A stretch of DNA of 64,000 nucleotides from Caldilineaceae bacterium (GCA_022821545.1 JAJEDJ010000022.1:1-64000), one strand, 5' to 3'; counted from the first letter of the stretch, positions 15,808 to 24,193 are shown. The notes: generated by a model from the letters alone, not told the origin. Translations and numbers: made by a program.

Positions 15808-15830
15808 GTTTAGTTTGCGATATAATCGCC
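15808..15830 (-). repeat. Right terminal inverted repeat
   Basis: A 23-bp exact reverse complement of 12623-12645; ends ...GCGATATAATCGCC at 15830. Confidence 0.93.
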
Positions 15831-16115
15831 ATTCGAAAGGGGGAGTCCACGATTCCGGAGGACTTCGACTTGGAGCGTTGGAACGCGGGCCTCGTCCGGC
15901 GAACGGGGGAGATCGCGCCAGAAGAGCTGATGGCCGATGCGGACGCCACGCGCGCGAAGACGCTGGAGGTGTTGGAATCCCTTGACAGGAGGGAGTGGGA
16001 GCTGACGGGACGGCACCCGTCGCGGGGCGAGATCACGGTCGACCAGTATTACGAGACGATCCACGCGCATGAGGTGGGCCATTTGGGAGATATTCGCGCG
16101 GCGCTGAGCGCGTAA
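15831..16115 (+). pseudogene. DinB-family gene, 3' part (interrupted by transposon)
   Basis: It starts with the right copy of the 8-bp target duplication ATTCGAAA (15831-15838) and then continues the DinB frame (GESTIPEDFDLERWN...) to the TAA at 16113-16115. The C-terminal helix with H-A-H-E-V-G-H-L-G-D-I supplies the second and third metal-ligand histidines of the DinB fold. An ATG at 15870 could in theory start a fragment but would lack the N-terminal helix, so no functional protein is expected while the element is present. Confidence 0.9.
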
Positions 16116-16134
16116 GGGCAGGGTTTGCCGTTGT

Positions 16135-16163
16135 TTGCCCATATGCGGAGGGTGCGCTATAAT
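16135..16163 (+). promoter_or_regulatory. Sigma-70-type promoter of the cox cluster
   Basis: TTGCCC (16135-16140) and a perfect TATAAT (16158-16163), spaced 17 bp. The next plus-strand gene is coxG, whose chosen start is 200 bp downstream, leaving a long leader in which I see no other feature. Confidence 0.7.
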
Positions 16164-16365
16164 CCGGCGAACCATATTCTTAACGTAATCTCCCTTTCCC
16201 CATTGCCGGGCCGGCTCCTTGGTTAGCGGCATGCGCGGCAGCAGTCCATCACAGATTTCGACCAGAAATCGAGCGATGGGTTTCCTATTTCACACGACTG
16301 AGAACATCAACCAAAGCCGCCGTTCAATCGGGAAAACGGCATACCAAGAAAGAGCGCTATCCAAA

Positions 16366-17109
16366 ATGGTCAAGTTGGCGGGCACACACAGTTTTGACGC
16401 TCCCAAGAGCGAGGTATGGGAAGCGCTATTGGATCCCGACGTGCTTTCGCGGATTCTGCCTGGCTGCAAACAGTTGGACAAGACCGCGGACAATGAATTC
16501 AGCGGCGAGATCAGCATTCGCGTGGGGCCTGTGCAGGGCAGTTTCAACGGCAAGGTCACGCTGGATGACATCGATCCCCCCAATGGGTACCGGATGGAGA
16601 TCGCGGGCCAGGGACGGCCCGGTTATGTCAAGGGCGTGGGGACTCTGCGTCTGGAGGGCGACGGCCCGACAACCCTTCATTACGACGGTGACGCCCAGCT
16701 GAGCGGGCGCATCGCCAGTGTGGGTCAGCGCCTGGTCGACAGCACGGCGCGTTCGCTGACCCGCCAGGGACTGCAGTCGCTTGAAAGTATCATCGCGGCG
16801 CGAATTCAGCCGTCGCCGCCTCCGGCTGCGGAGGCGCCTTCGAACGGCACGGAAGCGGCCTCAGAGCCGGGCGCCGTCACAGGCGCGCGCGGTCCGGCGG
16901 CGGCGGAAAGTACCGCTGGCGCAGACGCACAGCCTGAAGCGGCAACGCCCTCGACAATGGAAGTGGGCATCAACGTGGCCAGAGATGTAATCTCGGATCT
17001 TGCGAAGGAGGTACCGATCAACAATAGCGGGCGCAAGGTCCTTTACATTCTGGCCGGTTTCGCTGCCATAGTATGGATGTGGCGACAACTATTCGGCAGA
17101 GCCAAATAG
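16366..17109 (+). CDS. coxG: CoxG-like SRPBCC protein (CO dehydrogenase subunit G)
   Basis: A 247-residue protein starting MVKLAGTHSFDAPKSEVWEALLDPD, the standard CoxG/SRPBCC N-terminus, with LPGCKQLD and YRMEIAGQGRPGYVKGVGTLRL typical of the family. After the lipid-binding-like domain (residues 1-145) comes a 65-residue Ala/Pro/Glu-rich linker, then a C-terminal membrane span (VLYILAGFAAIVWMW). In Oligotropha, CoxG helps anchor CO dehydrogenase to the membrane, and the tail fits that. The frame is open to 16219, but homology supports the ATG at 16366. The ribosome site is weak. It is the first gene of the cox cluster. Confidence 0.85.
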   Translation: MVKLAGTHSFDAPKSEVWEALLDPDVLSRILPGCKQLDKTADNEFSGEISIRVGPVQGSFNGKVTLDDIDPPNGYRMEIAGQGRPGYVKGVGTLRLEGDGPTTLHYDGDAQLSGRIASVGQRLVDSTARSLTRQGLQSLESIIAARIQPSPPPAAEAPSNGTEAASEPGAVTGARGPAAAESTAGADAQPEAATPSTMEVGINVARDVISDLAKEVPINNSGRKVLYILAGFAAIVWMWRQLFGRAK

Positions 17110-17148
17110 GTCGTAATTCTTCAGAGCTCTAAAAGAGGAGGAAGCTCT

Positions 17149-17616
17149 ATGGGTATATCCATCGAACTGGAGGTAAATGGCGCAAGCGTCAGTAAGGAGG
17201 TTGAGCCAAGGCTGCTTCTTGCGCATCTCCTGCGCGAGGAACTGGGCCTGACGGGCACGAAGATCGGCTGCGACACGAGCCAGTGCGGCTCTTGCACGAT
17301 CCTGCTCGATGGGCAGGCGGTCAAGTCATGTACCGTGCTGGCAGTCCAGGCGGACGGCGGCGAGATCACCACGATCGAGGGCTTGGCCAACGGGGAGTAT
17401 CATCCAGTGCAGCAGGCCTTCTGGGACAACCATGGGCTGCAGTGCGGTTTTTGCACGCCGGGCATGATCATTTCCTGTGTCGACCTGCTGGGCACGAACC
17501 CGCAGCCGAGCGAAGATGAGATTCGCCACGGGCTGGAAGGGAATCTGTGCCGCTGTACCGGTTACCACAATATCGTGCGTGCGGTGCAGGATGCCGCCGA
17601 GACGATGAACGGCTAG
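17149..17616 (+). CDS. coxS: CoxS-like [2Fe-2S] subunit of molybdenum hydroxylase
   Basis: A 155-residue iron-sulfur protein with both conserved clusters. The plant-ferredoxin type has C41, C46, C49 and C61; the helical C-terminal type has C99, C102, C134 and C136 (CGFCTPG, CRCTGY). It passes electrons from the molybdenum site in CoxL to FAD in CoxM. AGAGGAGG lies about 8 bp before the ATG. It is 15 bp upstream of coxL, in the order S-L-M. Length is normal for the family. Confidence 0.93.
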   Translation: MGISIELEVNGASVSKEVEPRLLLAHLLREELGLTGTKIGCDTSQCGSCTILLDGQAVKSCTVLAVQADGGEITTIEGLANGEYHPVQQAFWDNHGLQCGFCTPGMIISCVDLLGTNPQPSEDEIRHGLEGNLCRCTGYHNIVRAVQDAAETMNG

Positions 17617-17631
17617 AGGAGGAACCAGAAT

Positions 17632-19992
17632 ATGGCAGGTGAAAGCAACGGTGCGGGTGTATTCGGTTCGTCCATCCGCCGACGAGAGGACCCTGAGCTG
17701 ATTACCGGCCGGGCGAAATACACAGACGATCTGCAGCTGCCGAACACGGCCTACTGCACCATATTGCGGAGTGATTACGCCCACGCGAAGATCAACAGCA
17801 TCGACGCCAGCGAAGCCGAGGCACTGGACGGCGTGATTGCCGTCTACACGGCATCGGATATTGCAGATAGCGGTGTCCCGGGCGGCATCCCCGTCGGCTG
17901 GCTGCTGCCAGACATGAAGATTCCCGAGCATTTCATGCTGGCGAAGGATACGACGCGCTATGTGGGTGACGGCGTGGCGATCGTGGTCGCCGAGGACCAG
18001 TACACGGCACATGACGCGCTCGACCTGATTTACGTGGACTACGATCCGCGCGACGGTATTGCCGATCCGAAGAAGGCGACGGAGTCGGGCGCGCCTCTGG
18101 TGCATGACGAAGCGCCCAACAACATTGCGTTTGACTGGGAAATCGGCGACAAGGAGATGACGGACGCCGCCTTTGCGAACGCTGCGCACGTCGCCAGCCT
18201 GGACATCGTCAACAATCGCCTGATTCCCAATGCGATGGAGCCGCGCGCCGCGCTGGCAGACTACAACAACATCACCGGCGAGTTGACGTTGTACATGACG
18301 ACTCAGAATCCCCATATCCACCGGCTGCTGATGAGCCTGGCCTCGCTGGGCTTGCCGGAGCACAAGATCCGGGTGATCGCGCCGGAGGTTGGAGGCGGGT
18401 TTGGCAGCAAGATCCATCACTACGCCGATGAGGCGATCGCGGCATGGGCGTCGATGCAGACAGGCCGGCCGGTCAAGTGGACGGCGACGCGTACGGAGAC
18501 CTACCTGACCGACGCGCACGGCCGCGACCACGTGACGCACGCCGAGATGGCGATGGATGAGAACGGGAGGTTCACCGGCCTGCGGGTCGACACGTACGCG
18601 GCCATGGGCGCGTATCTGTCAACATTTGCGCCGGCGGTACCCACCTATCTGTACGGCACGCTGATGTCGGGCGAATATGATCTGCCGGCAATCTACTGCC
18701 ACGTTTACGGCGTATTCACGCATACGGTACCCGTTGACGCCTACCGCGGCGCGGGCCGGCCCGAAGCGACGTTCGTTGTCGAGCGTATCGTGGACGAGGC
18801 CGCGCGCGTTTCGGGCATTGACCCGGCCGAGATTCGCCGACGCAATTTCGTAGCGCCTGACAACTTCCCGTACCAGACGCAGGTTGCGCTTGCGTATGAC
18901 AGCGGCAACTATGAAGGCGCGCTGGACAAGGCGCTGGCGGAGATTGGATACGACGACTTCCGCAGCGAGCAGGCTGCGGCCAGAGAACAGGGCAAATACC
19001 TGGGCATCGGCCTCTCCACCTACATCGAAGCCTGTGGTCTGGCGCCGTCGGCAGTGGTCGGTTCGCTGGGCGCGCAGGCAGGTCAGTGGGAGAGCGCGGT
19101 CGTGCGCGTCCACGCCACCGGGAAGGTGACAGTGTACAGCGGTTGCTCCGGTCACGGCCAGGGCCATGAGACCACTTTCGCGCAGATCGTTGCCAGCGCG
19201 CTGGGTGTACCCTACGAAGATATCGACGTAATCGAGGGCGATTCCGGCGTGATGCCTCACGGCTGGGGGACGTACGGCAGCCGCAGCGCGGCGACCGGCG
19301 GCAGCGCGATCGCTTCGGCGGCCGAAAAGGTTGTAGACAAGGCGCGTACCATTGCGGCCCACCTGCTTGAAGCCGCCGAGGAGGACCTTGAGTTTGAAAA
19401 TGGAAACTTTTTCGTCAAGGGATCCCCAGACCAGACGCAGTCGCTGCCGGATGTAGCATTGCAGGCGTATCTTGCCCATAATCTGCCGAAAGGAATCGAG
19501 CCGGCGCTGGAAGCGACAAGTTTTTACGATCCGGAGAACTTCGTGTTCCCGTTTGGCACGCACATCGCGGTGGTGGAAGTTTGCGCGGATACGGGCCATG
19601 TCGAACTTCAGCGTTATCTGGCGGTTGACGACGTGGGCAACGTCATCAATCCGATGATTGTGGATGGACAGGTACACGGCGGCATCGCGCAGGGTGTCGG
19701 GCAGTCTCTCTATGAGACGGCCGTTTACGACGAAGGCGCCAATCTGCTCAGCGGCACGATGCTGGACTATGCGGTGCCCAAGGCCCACTTCCTGCCCTCC
19801 TTCGAAACCGACCGCACGGTGACACCTTGCCCGCACAATCCGCTGGGCGTCAAGGGTGTCGGCGAAGCGGGCACAATCGCCTCTCCGGCAGCCGTGGTCA
19901 ACGCGGTTGTAGACGCGCTGTCGCCTTTCGGCGTGGCGCACATCGATATGCCGGTGACGTCGGAAAAGGTCTGGAACGCGATAAACAACTAG
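17632..19992 (+). CDS. coxL: CoxL-like molybdopterin-binding large subunit, form II
   Basis: A 786-residue large subunit of the xanthine oxidase family. The active-site loop reads A370-Y-R-G-A-G-R376, which marks the form II type. Form I, the proven CO dehydrogenase, has AYRCSFR with the Cu-binding Cys. The Gly-rich molybdopterin contacts (GGGFGSKI, SGHGQGHETTFAQI, GVKGVGEAGTIASPAAVVNAV) are present, with the late catalytic-region Glu in GVGEAG. Form II enzymes may oxidise CO poorly or act on other substrates such as aldehydes or purine-like rings, so the name CO dehydrogenase is by homology only. AGGAGGA precedes the ATG. Two long minus-strand frames across this gene are shadows. Confidence 0.93.
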   Translation: MAGESNGAGVFGSSIRRREDPELITGRAKYTDDLQLPNTAYCTILRSDYAHAKINSIDASEAEALDGVIAVYTASDIADSGVPGGIPVGWLLPDMKIPEHFMLAKDTTRYVGDGVAIVVAEDQYTAHDALDLIYVDYDPRDGIADPKKATESGAPLVHDEAPNNIAFDWEIGDKEMTDAAFANAAHVASLDIVNNRLIPNAMEPRAALADYNNITGELTLYMTTQNPHIHRLLMSLASLGLPEHKIRVIAPEVGGGFGSKIHHYADEAIAAWASMQTGRPVKWTATRTETYLTDAHGRDHVTHAEMAMDENGRFTGLRVDTYAAMGAYLSTFAPAVPTYLYGTLMSGEYDLPAIYCHVYGVFTHTVPVDAYRGAGRPEATFVVERIVDEAARVSGIDPAEIRRRNFVAPDNFPYQTQVALAYDSGNYEGALDKALAEIGYDDFRSEQAAAREQGKYLGIGLSTYIEACGLAPSAVVGSLGAQAGQWESAVVRVHATGKVTVYSGCSGHGQGHETTFAQIVASALGVPYEDIDVIEGDSGVMPHGWGTYGSRSAATGGSAIASAAEKVVDKARTIAAHLLEAAEEDLEFENGNFFVKGSPDQTQSLPDVALQAYLAHNLPKGIEPALEATSFYDPENFVFPFGTHIAVVEVCADTGHVELQRYLAVDDVGNVINPMIVDGQVHGGIAQGVGQSLYETAVYDEGANLLSGTMLDYAVPKAHFLPSFETDRTVTPCPHNPLGVKGVGEAGTIASPAAVVNAVVDALSPFGVAHIDMPVTSEKVWNAINN

Positions 19993-20005
19993 AGTTTTCA
20001 GTTAA

Positions 20006-20092
20006 AGTTTTTAGCTTCTGGCTTTGGTTTTTGGTTGTAAGTCGTTCGCAGGCTTGTGAACGCAAAAAACCGAAGACCAGGAGCTCAAAACT
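20006..20092. repeat. Imperfect palindrome between coxL and coxM
   Basis: AGTTTT, AGCTTCTGG and GGTTTTT (about 20006-20032) pair with AAAAACC, CCAGGAGCT and AAAACT (20065-20092), with an inner GTTC...GAAC hairpin. It sits 13 bp after the coxL stop and just before the coxM ribosome site AAGGAG. It may tune coxM expression or be a dispersed palindromic repeat. Confidence 0.55.
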
Positions 20093-20104
20093 AAGGAGAA
20101 CCGA

Positions 20105-20962
20105 ATGTATCCATCCAAATTCGATTACCACCGTCCGTCCTCTGTGCAGGAGGCGGTTCAGATCCTTTCCAGCAATCCGGATGCCAAAATCCTGGCCGGC
20201 GGGCACAGCCTGATCCCGGTGATGAAGCTGCGGCTGGCAGCGCCCGCTGCGCTGGTCGATATCGGCCGCATCGATGCCTTGCAGGGGATCAGCCGGTCCA
20301 ATGGCAGTCTGCGCATCGGCGCATGCGTCACATACCATGAGATCGCCAATTCGGCGGACGTGCAGGCAGCCGCGCCTGCGCTGGCAGAAGCGGCCGGCCA
20401 GATCGGCGACCGGCAGGTTCGCTACCGAGGCACAATCGGCGGGAACCTCTCTCATGCCGACCCGGCCTCCGATCTGCCGGCGGCTGCGCTGGCGCTGGGG
20501 GCGACACTGCACGTAACCGGCCCTGGAGGCAGCCGCTCGGTCAGCGCGTCTGACTTCTTCGTCGACCTGATGATGACCGCCTTGCAGCCGGATGAGATCC
20601 TCACCGGGGTTGAAGTTCCGGTAGCCCAGTCAGGGACCGGTTCGGCCTATGTAAAGTGGGAGCACCCGGCCTCCGGTTACGCGCTGTGCGGCGCGGCCGC
20701 GGTCGTGACGCGCGGCGCCAGCGGCAGTTGCACGGGAGCCAGCCTCTGCTTCAACGGCGTCTCTTCCACGGCTGTGGCGGCGACCGCGGTGGCGGCCAGT
20801 CTGGTCGGCTCCGATCTGAGCGATGCAACTATCGAGAGTGCGGTCGGCGACCTGTCGATTCCCGATGCGACCGGCGACATGTTTGCTTCGGCCGGTTATC
20901 GGCAGGAGCTGGCCAAAGTAATGGGCGCGAGGGCTTTGAGCACGGCAAGAGACAGAGCGTAA
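20105..20962 (+). CDS. coxM: CoxM-like FAD-binding subunit
   Basis: A 285-residue FAD-binding subunit of the CO dehydrogenase/xanthine dehydrogenase type. The two FAD pyrophosphate motifs are present as ILAGGHSLIPVMKLRLA (residues about 29-45) and TIGGNLSHADPASDLP (about 111-126). The start MYPSKFDYHRP is typical for the family. AAGGAG is 7 bp upstream of the ATG. With CoxS and CoxL it forms the (LMS)2 cytoplasmic enzyme, passing electrons from the iron-sulfur clusters to quinone. Length is normal. Confidence 0.93.
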   Translation: MYPSKFDYHRPSSVQEAVQILSSNPDAKILAGGHSLIPVMKLRLAAPAALVDIGRIDALQGISRSNGSLRIGACVTYHEIANSADVQAAAPALAEAAGQIGDRQVRYRGTIGGNLSHADPASDLPAAALALGATLHVTGPGGSRSVSASDFFVDLMMTALQPDEILTGVEVPVAQSGTGSAYVKWEHPASGYALCGAAAVVTRGASGSCTGASLCFNGVSSTAVAATAVAASLVGSDLSDATIESAVGDLSIPDATGDMFASAGYRQELAKVMGARALSTARDRA

Positions 20963-20978
20963 CTCCTGGAAGTGAGAA

Positions 20979-21046
20979 AAGAGGAGTGAGGATAGAGAAA
21001 CGTGGAGTGATGACCGCAGAAGGTTCTCGCTCCCCTCACTCCTCTT
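20979..21046. repeat. 13-bp inverted repeat spanning a gene start
   Basis: AAGAGGAGTGAGG (20979-20991) and CCTCACTCCTCTT (21034-21046) are exact reverse complements with a 42-nt loop. The ATG of the P-loop kinase (21010) lies in the loop and the right arm codes for its residues 9-13, so a folded mRNA would affect initiation. Confidence 0.7.
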
Positions 21047-21594
21047 CATGCTCTCTTCGTCTCGTCGTAATCGGCGTCAGCGGCTCGGGCAAGACGACGT
21101 TTGCAGGGCAGATAGCCCGAAAGCTGTCTCTGCCCCATATTGAGTTGGATGCACTTTACTGGGAACCGGACTGGCAAGCATCGTCCAGGCCGGTTTTTCG
21201 CGGACGCGTGCAGGCGGCGACGGCAGCGGAAGCCTGGGTAGTAGACGGCAACTACAGCCAGAGCCGGGACATCGTCTGGAGCCGCGCTTCCCACCTTGTC
21301 TGGCTGGACTACAGTCTGCCCAGAGTTATGTGGCGCGTCGTTTCGCGAACTGTTCGGCGCATCGTTTCGCAACAAGAGTTATGGAGCGGCAATCGCGAAT
21401 CCTTGCGGGGCTCTTTAGGACGCGACAGCATCGTTTGGTATGCTTTGACCAATTATCACCGGCGCCGGAGGGAATATCCGGCGCTTCTGGCCGGAGAAAA
21501 GTTTAAACACCTGACAGTGTACCGGTTCAACAGGCCGCAGGAAGCCTCACGCTGGCTGCAGTCACTGCTTCAATCCAATACAGCTTCAACCTGA
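21010..21594 (+). CDS. P-loop kinase of the adenylate kinase/FlaR type
   Basis: A 194-residue P-loop NTPase. Walker A is G-V-S-G-S-G-K28-T-T. Segments LPHIELDALYWEPDWQ and WVVDGNYSQSRDIVWSRASHLVWLDYSLP match proteins annotated as adenylate kinase or topology modulation protein (FlaR-like). The first 15 residues (MTAEGSRSPHSSSCS) come from a palindromic repeat and are atypical; the conserved part begins at LRLVVIG. The natural start may thus be altered, and the site GGAG lies only 2 bp before this ATG. It sits between coxM and moxR, an odd partner; nucleotide or cofactor phosphorylation is possible. Its stop lies in a 16-bp tandem repeat. Confidence 0.75.
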   Translation: MTAEGSRSPHSSSCSLRLVVIGVSGSGKTTFAGQIARKLSLPHIELDALYWEPDWQASSRPVFRGRVQAATAAEAWVVDGNYSQSRDIVWSRASHLVWLDYSLPRVMWRVVSRTVRRIVSQQELWSGNRESLRGSLGRDSIVWYALTNYHRRRREYPALLAGEKFKHLTVYRFNRPQEASRWLQSLLQSNTAST

Positions 21595-21657
21595 TACAGT
21601 CTCAACCTGATACAGTCTCAACCTTATGCAGTTTCAGCCCAATACAGCGGCGCCCCA
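21578..21657 (+). repeat. Five tandem 16-bp repeats
   Basis: Five consecutive 16-bp units, exactly 80 bp: ATACAGCTTCAACCTG, ATACAGTCTCAACCTG, ATACAGTCTCAACCTT, ATGCAGTTTCAGCCCA, ATACAGCGGCGCCCCA. The first contains the kinase stop codon, and the last ends directly before the moxR ATG at 21658. No ribosome site is seen in the array. Confidence 0.85.
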
Positions 21658-22641
21658 ATGACCACTCCGAACCAGTTGCCCTCCGTTCAATCCGTCGCCG
21701 AAGCCCTGCGCACGAAAGCGTATATTGCAGACCACAGCCTGGCAACGGCCATATTTCTTGCGCTCAAATTAGAGCGCCCCCTGTTCCTGGAGGGAGAGGC
21801 CGGGGTGGGCAAGACGGAAGTTGCGAAGATACTTTCCCAGATGCTTGACACACGGTTGATCCGGCTCCAATGTTACGAGGGGCTGGATGTCAGCACCGCG
21901 GTGTATGAGTGGAATTACGCGCGCCAGATGCTTCAGATCCGGCTGATGGAGGCAACAGGGCAGGGCGCGAGTTCACCGGCGGAAGAAGATGAAACATCGG
22001 GCAGGGAGTTGCGAGAGTCTGTGATCCAAGACCTCTTCAGCGACACCTTCCTGCTGCGGCGGCCCCTCCTGCAGGCGATAGACAGCCGCGGGCAGCGGAA
22101 CGGCAAGGCGCCGATTCTGTTGATCGATGAATTGGACAGGGCCGACGAGGAGTTCGAAGCCTTCTTGCTGGAGGTTTTGAGCGACTTTCAGATCACCATT
22201 CCTGAGATCGGCACGATCCGGGCGGCGACGCCGCCGGTGGTCGTCATCACTTCCAACCGCACCCGCGAGATTCACGACGCGCTGAAACGCCGCTGCCTTT
22301 ACCACTGGATCGACTACCCCAGCTTTGAGAAAGAGTACGCGATCCTTCACGCAAAAGCGCCGGACGCTTCGGACAGGCTGTCGCGGGAAGTCGTGGGTTT
22401 TGTGCAGGAGTTGCGACGCGGGGAACTGTACAAGTTCCCGGGCGTCGCTGAGACGCTGGACTGGATGAAGGCCCTGACCGCGCTCGATCAGGAAGAACTT
22501 ACCGAGAACGTGGTTGACGAAACGCTTGGTGTCCTTCTCAAGTACCGGGACGACATCGAGAAAGTGCAGGGCCAGACTGTCCGCGAAATCGTTCAGGTGT
22601 TGCGGAGTCAGGACGGCGCACTGGCATTGCGCGATGAGTGA
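21658..22641 (+). CDS. coxD: MoxR-family AAA+ ATPase (CoxD type)
   Basis: A 327-residue AAA+ ATPase of the MoxR/CoxD group. Walker A is GEAGVGK52-T-E; Walker B is ILLIDELDRADEE near residue 158; the sensor-1 Asn is in VVITSNRTREIHDALKRR, which also holds the arginine finger region. CoxD of Oligotropha helps build the [CuSMoO2] centre of CO dehydrogenase, acting with the VWA protein CoxE. The gene overlaps coxE by 8 bp. The ATG follows directly on the 16-bp repeat array, and no Shine-Dalgarno is visible. Confidence 0.92.
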   Translation: MTTPNQLPSVQSVAEALRTKAYIADHSLATAIFLALKLERPLFLEGEAGVGKTEVAKILSQMLDTRLIRLQCYEGLDVSTAVYEWNYARQMLQIRLMEATGQGASSPAEEDETSGRELRESVIQDLFSDTFLLRRPLLQAIDSRGQRNGKAPILLIDELDRADEEFEAFLLEVLSDFQITIPEIGTIRAATPPVVVITSNRTREIHDALKRRCLYHWIDYPSFEKEYAILHAKAPDASDRLSREVVGFVQELRRGELYKFPGVAETLDWMKALTALDQEELTENVVDETLGVLLKYRDDIEKVQGQTVREIVQVLRSQDGALALRDE

Positions 22642-23821
22642 ATCCGGCAGCGGCGCGGCGGTCGCAGAGAGATTCAAGAACGGAAATTTCCTTCAAAACA
22701 TGCTGCTCTTTGCCCGCCTGTTGCGCGGGCTGAGCATCCCGGTCACGCCAACACAGATTCTGGATTTGGTGGAAGCGCTGACGCAGATCGATCTGCGGGT
22801 CAAGGCGCAGGCGCGGGACGCGGCGCGAGCGGTTTTGGTGAGCCGGCAGGAGCATCTGGAGCTGTTCGACGAGGCGTTTGAACTTTTCTGGCGGGCGAGG
22901 GAGAGACAGGAGCTTGCGCGTATCAACCTTGGTGAACTTCTGCAGCAAACGCCGCAGGGAGAGATTCAATACCGCCTGATCCGGGCCGACCGCGAGCAGA
23001 AAGAGGAACGCGATCAGGTCGACCAGGAGCCCCTTGTCGAAAAGATCTACACCTACAGCAGCGCCGAGGCCTTGCGCAGCAGAGACTTCGCGACGATGAC
23101 CGAGTATGAGCTGCAGCAGGTGAAGCTTTTCATGCAGCAGTTGCAGTGGACGCCGGCGGAACGGCGCACGCGGCGCCGCGTGCCTGCCGGCCGCGGAGAT
23201 CAGGTCGACCTGCGGCGGTCGCTGCGTCAGAATGTACGCTACGGCGGCGAGCCGCTGGTCATTGCCCGGCGTCAGCGGAAGACGCGACGCCGCCCGATCG
23301 TCGCCCTGGCCGATATCAGTGGTTCAATGGACCGTTACAGCCGTGTGCTGCTGCAATTCCTCTACTCGATCACACACGCGCTGGATAGAGTAGAGGCGTT
23401 CGTGTTCAGCACGCGTTTGACGCGGGTCACGCGCCACCTGAGACGGCGGGACATCGACCAGGCCCTGGACCAGACCGCGCACGCTGTGCATGACTGGGCC
23501 GGGGGAACGCGTATTGGCGAAGCCATACGCGCCTTCAATTTCGACTGGGCGCGACGAATCTGCGGGCAGGGCGCGATCGTCATCGTAATCAGCGACGGCT
23601 GGGACCGCGGCGACCCGGAGATGCTGGGACAGGAGATGAGCCGCTTGCAACGCAGCTGTCACCGACTCATCTGGCTGAACCCGTTGCTGGGTTCGCCGAG
23701 CTATGAGCCGCTGACGCGGGGGATTCGGGCGGCGCTGCCGCATACCGACGAGTTCCTGCCGGTGCATAATCTTATCAGTTTGGAGCAGTTGGCGCAGGTG
23801 ATGGGGGACGCGCAGACGTAG
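22634..23821 (+). CDS. coxE: CoxE-like VWA domain protein
   Basis: A 395-residue protein with a C-terminal von Willebrand A domain. The MIDAS motif is D227-I-S229-G-S231-M, followed by later MIDAS Thr and Asp candidates (WAGGTRIGEA, VISDGWDRGD). The N-terminal 200 residues are helical with many charged residues, as in CoxE. The ATG at 22634 overlaps the end of moxR by 8 bp; the longer frame from 22514 lies wholly inside moxR. Together with the MoxR ATPase it is expected to act in maturation of the molybdenum enzyme. Confidence 0.9.
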   Translation: MSESGSGAAVAERFKNGNFLQNMLLFARLLRGLSIPVTPTQILDLVEALTQIDLRVKAQARDAARAVLVSRQEHLELFDEAFELFWRARERQELARINLGELLQQTPQGEIQYRLIRADREQKEERDQVDQEPLVEKIYTYSSAEALRSRDFATMTEYELQQVKLFMQQLQWTPAERRTRRRVPAGRGDQVDLRRSLRQNVRYGGEPLVIARRQRKTRRRPIVALADISGSMDRYSRVLLQFLYSITHALDRVEAFVFSTRLTRVTRHLRRRDIDQALDQTAHAVHDWAGGTRIGEAIRAFNFDWARRICGQGAIVIVISDGWDRGDPEMLGQEMSRLQRSCHRLIWLNPLLGSPSYEPLTRGIRAALPHTDEFLPVHNLISLEQLAQVMGDAQT

Positions 23822-23862
23822 GGGAAAACGGTCATTGACATTGATGGGGGGCAAAACCTGCC

Positions 23863-24177
23863 ATGAAAGAGATCCTGGCAGAGATCGACAACTGGCAGCA
23901 GGCGGGCAAGCGAGTGGCGCTGGCGACGGTTGTGCAGGTGTACGGGTCGGCGCCGCGGCCACTGGGGGCAAAGCTGGCGGTTTCTGAAGACGGCGCCATG
24001 GTCGGTTCCGTCAGCGGCGGCTGTGTGGAGAGCGCCACTGTGCAGGAGGCGCTGGAGGCGCTGGAAGCGGGCGCGCCGCGACTTGTCTCCTACGGCATCG
24101 CGGACGAGACGGCCTGGGAAGTGGGTCTGGCCTGCGGAGGCACGATCGAAGTTTTCATCGAGCCATTGGATTGGTAG
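23863..24177 (+). CDS. XdhC/CoxI family protein, N-terminal domain unit
   Basis: A 104-residue protein made only of the XdhC_CoxI domain: VALATVVQVYGSAPRPLGAKLAVSEDG and the Cys-containing GSVSGGCVES, then CGGTIEVFIEP. XdhC-type proteins bind the molybdenum cofactor and help insert or sulfurate it. Here it stops at TAG 17 bp before a second gene that holds the rest of an XdhC protein, in another frame. This may be a natural two-gene form; a frameshift is less likely because the second gene has its own ribosome site. Confidence 0.85.
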   Translation: MKEILAEIDNWQQAGKRVALATVVQVYGSAPRPLGAKLAVSEDGAMVGSVSGGCVESATVQEALEALEAGAPRLVSYGIADETAWEVGLACGGTIEVFIEPLDW

Positions 24178-24193
24178 CCGGAGGAAGGGCGAA

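Larger units (their letters stand above)
12623..15830. mobile_element. IS1595-family transposon with passenger genes (3,208 bp)
   Basis: The element is bounded by 23-bp perfect terminal inverted repeats (12623-12645 and 15808-15830) and an exact 8-bp target duplication. It carries an ISXO2-type transposase (14258-15196, minus), two coupled small minus-strand genes (12720-13122), an acidic coiled-coil-like protein (13360-13818, plus) and one or two small genes on opposite strands near 14 kb. About 630 bp of structured non-coding DNA lies at the right end. Base composition is clearly more AT-rich than the flanks, consistent with recent arrival. At about 3.2 kb it is longer than a simple IS1595 element (1-1.5 kb) and fits the passenger-carrying class. 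All ends look intact. Confidence 0.93.

Noticed and set aside
17326..19941. Two long minus-strand frames (404 and 440 codons) across coxS/coxL
   Set aside because: They are antisense to well-conserved cox genes, have Arg/Val/His-rich text with no family motif and no ribosome site.
17632..19992. Calling coxL a proven CO dehydrogenase
   Set aside because: The active-site loop is AYRGAGR (form II), not AYRCSFR with the copper-binding Cys, so CO oxidation cannot be claimed.
21578..21657. 16-bp tandem repeats as a CRISPR array
   Set aside because: Units are contiguous without spacers and no cas gene is present.
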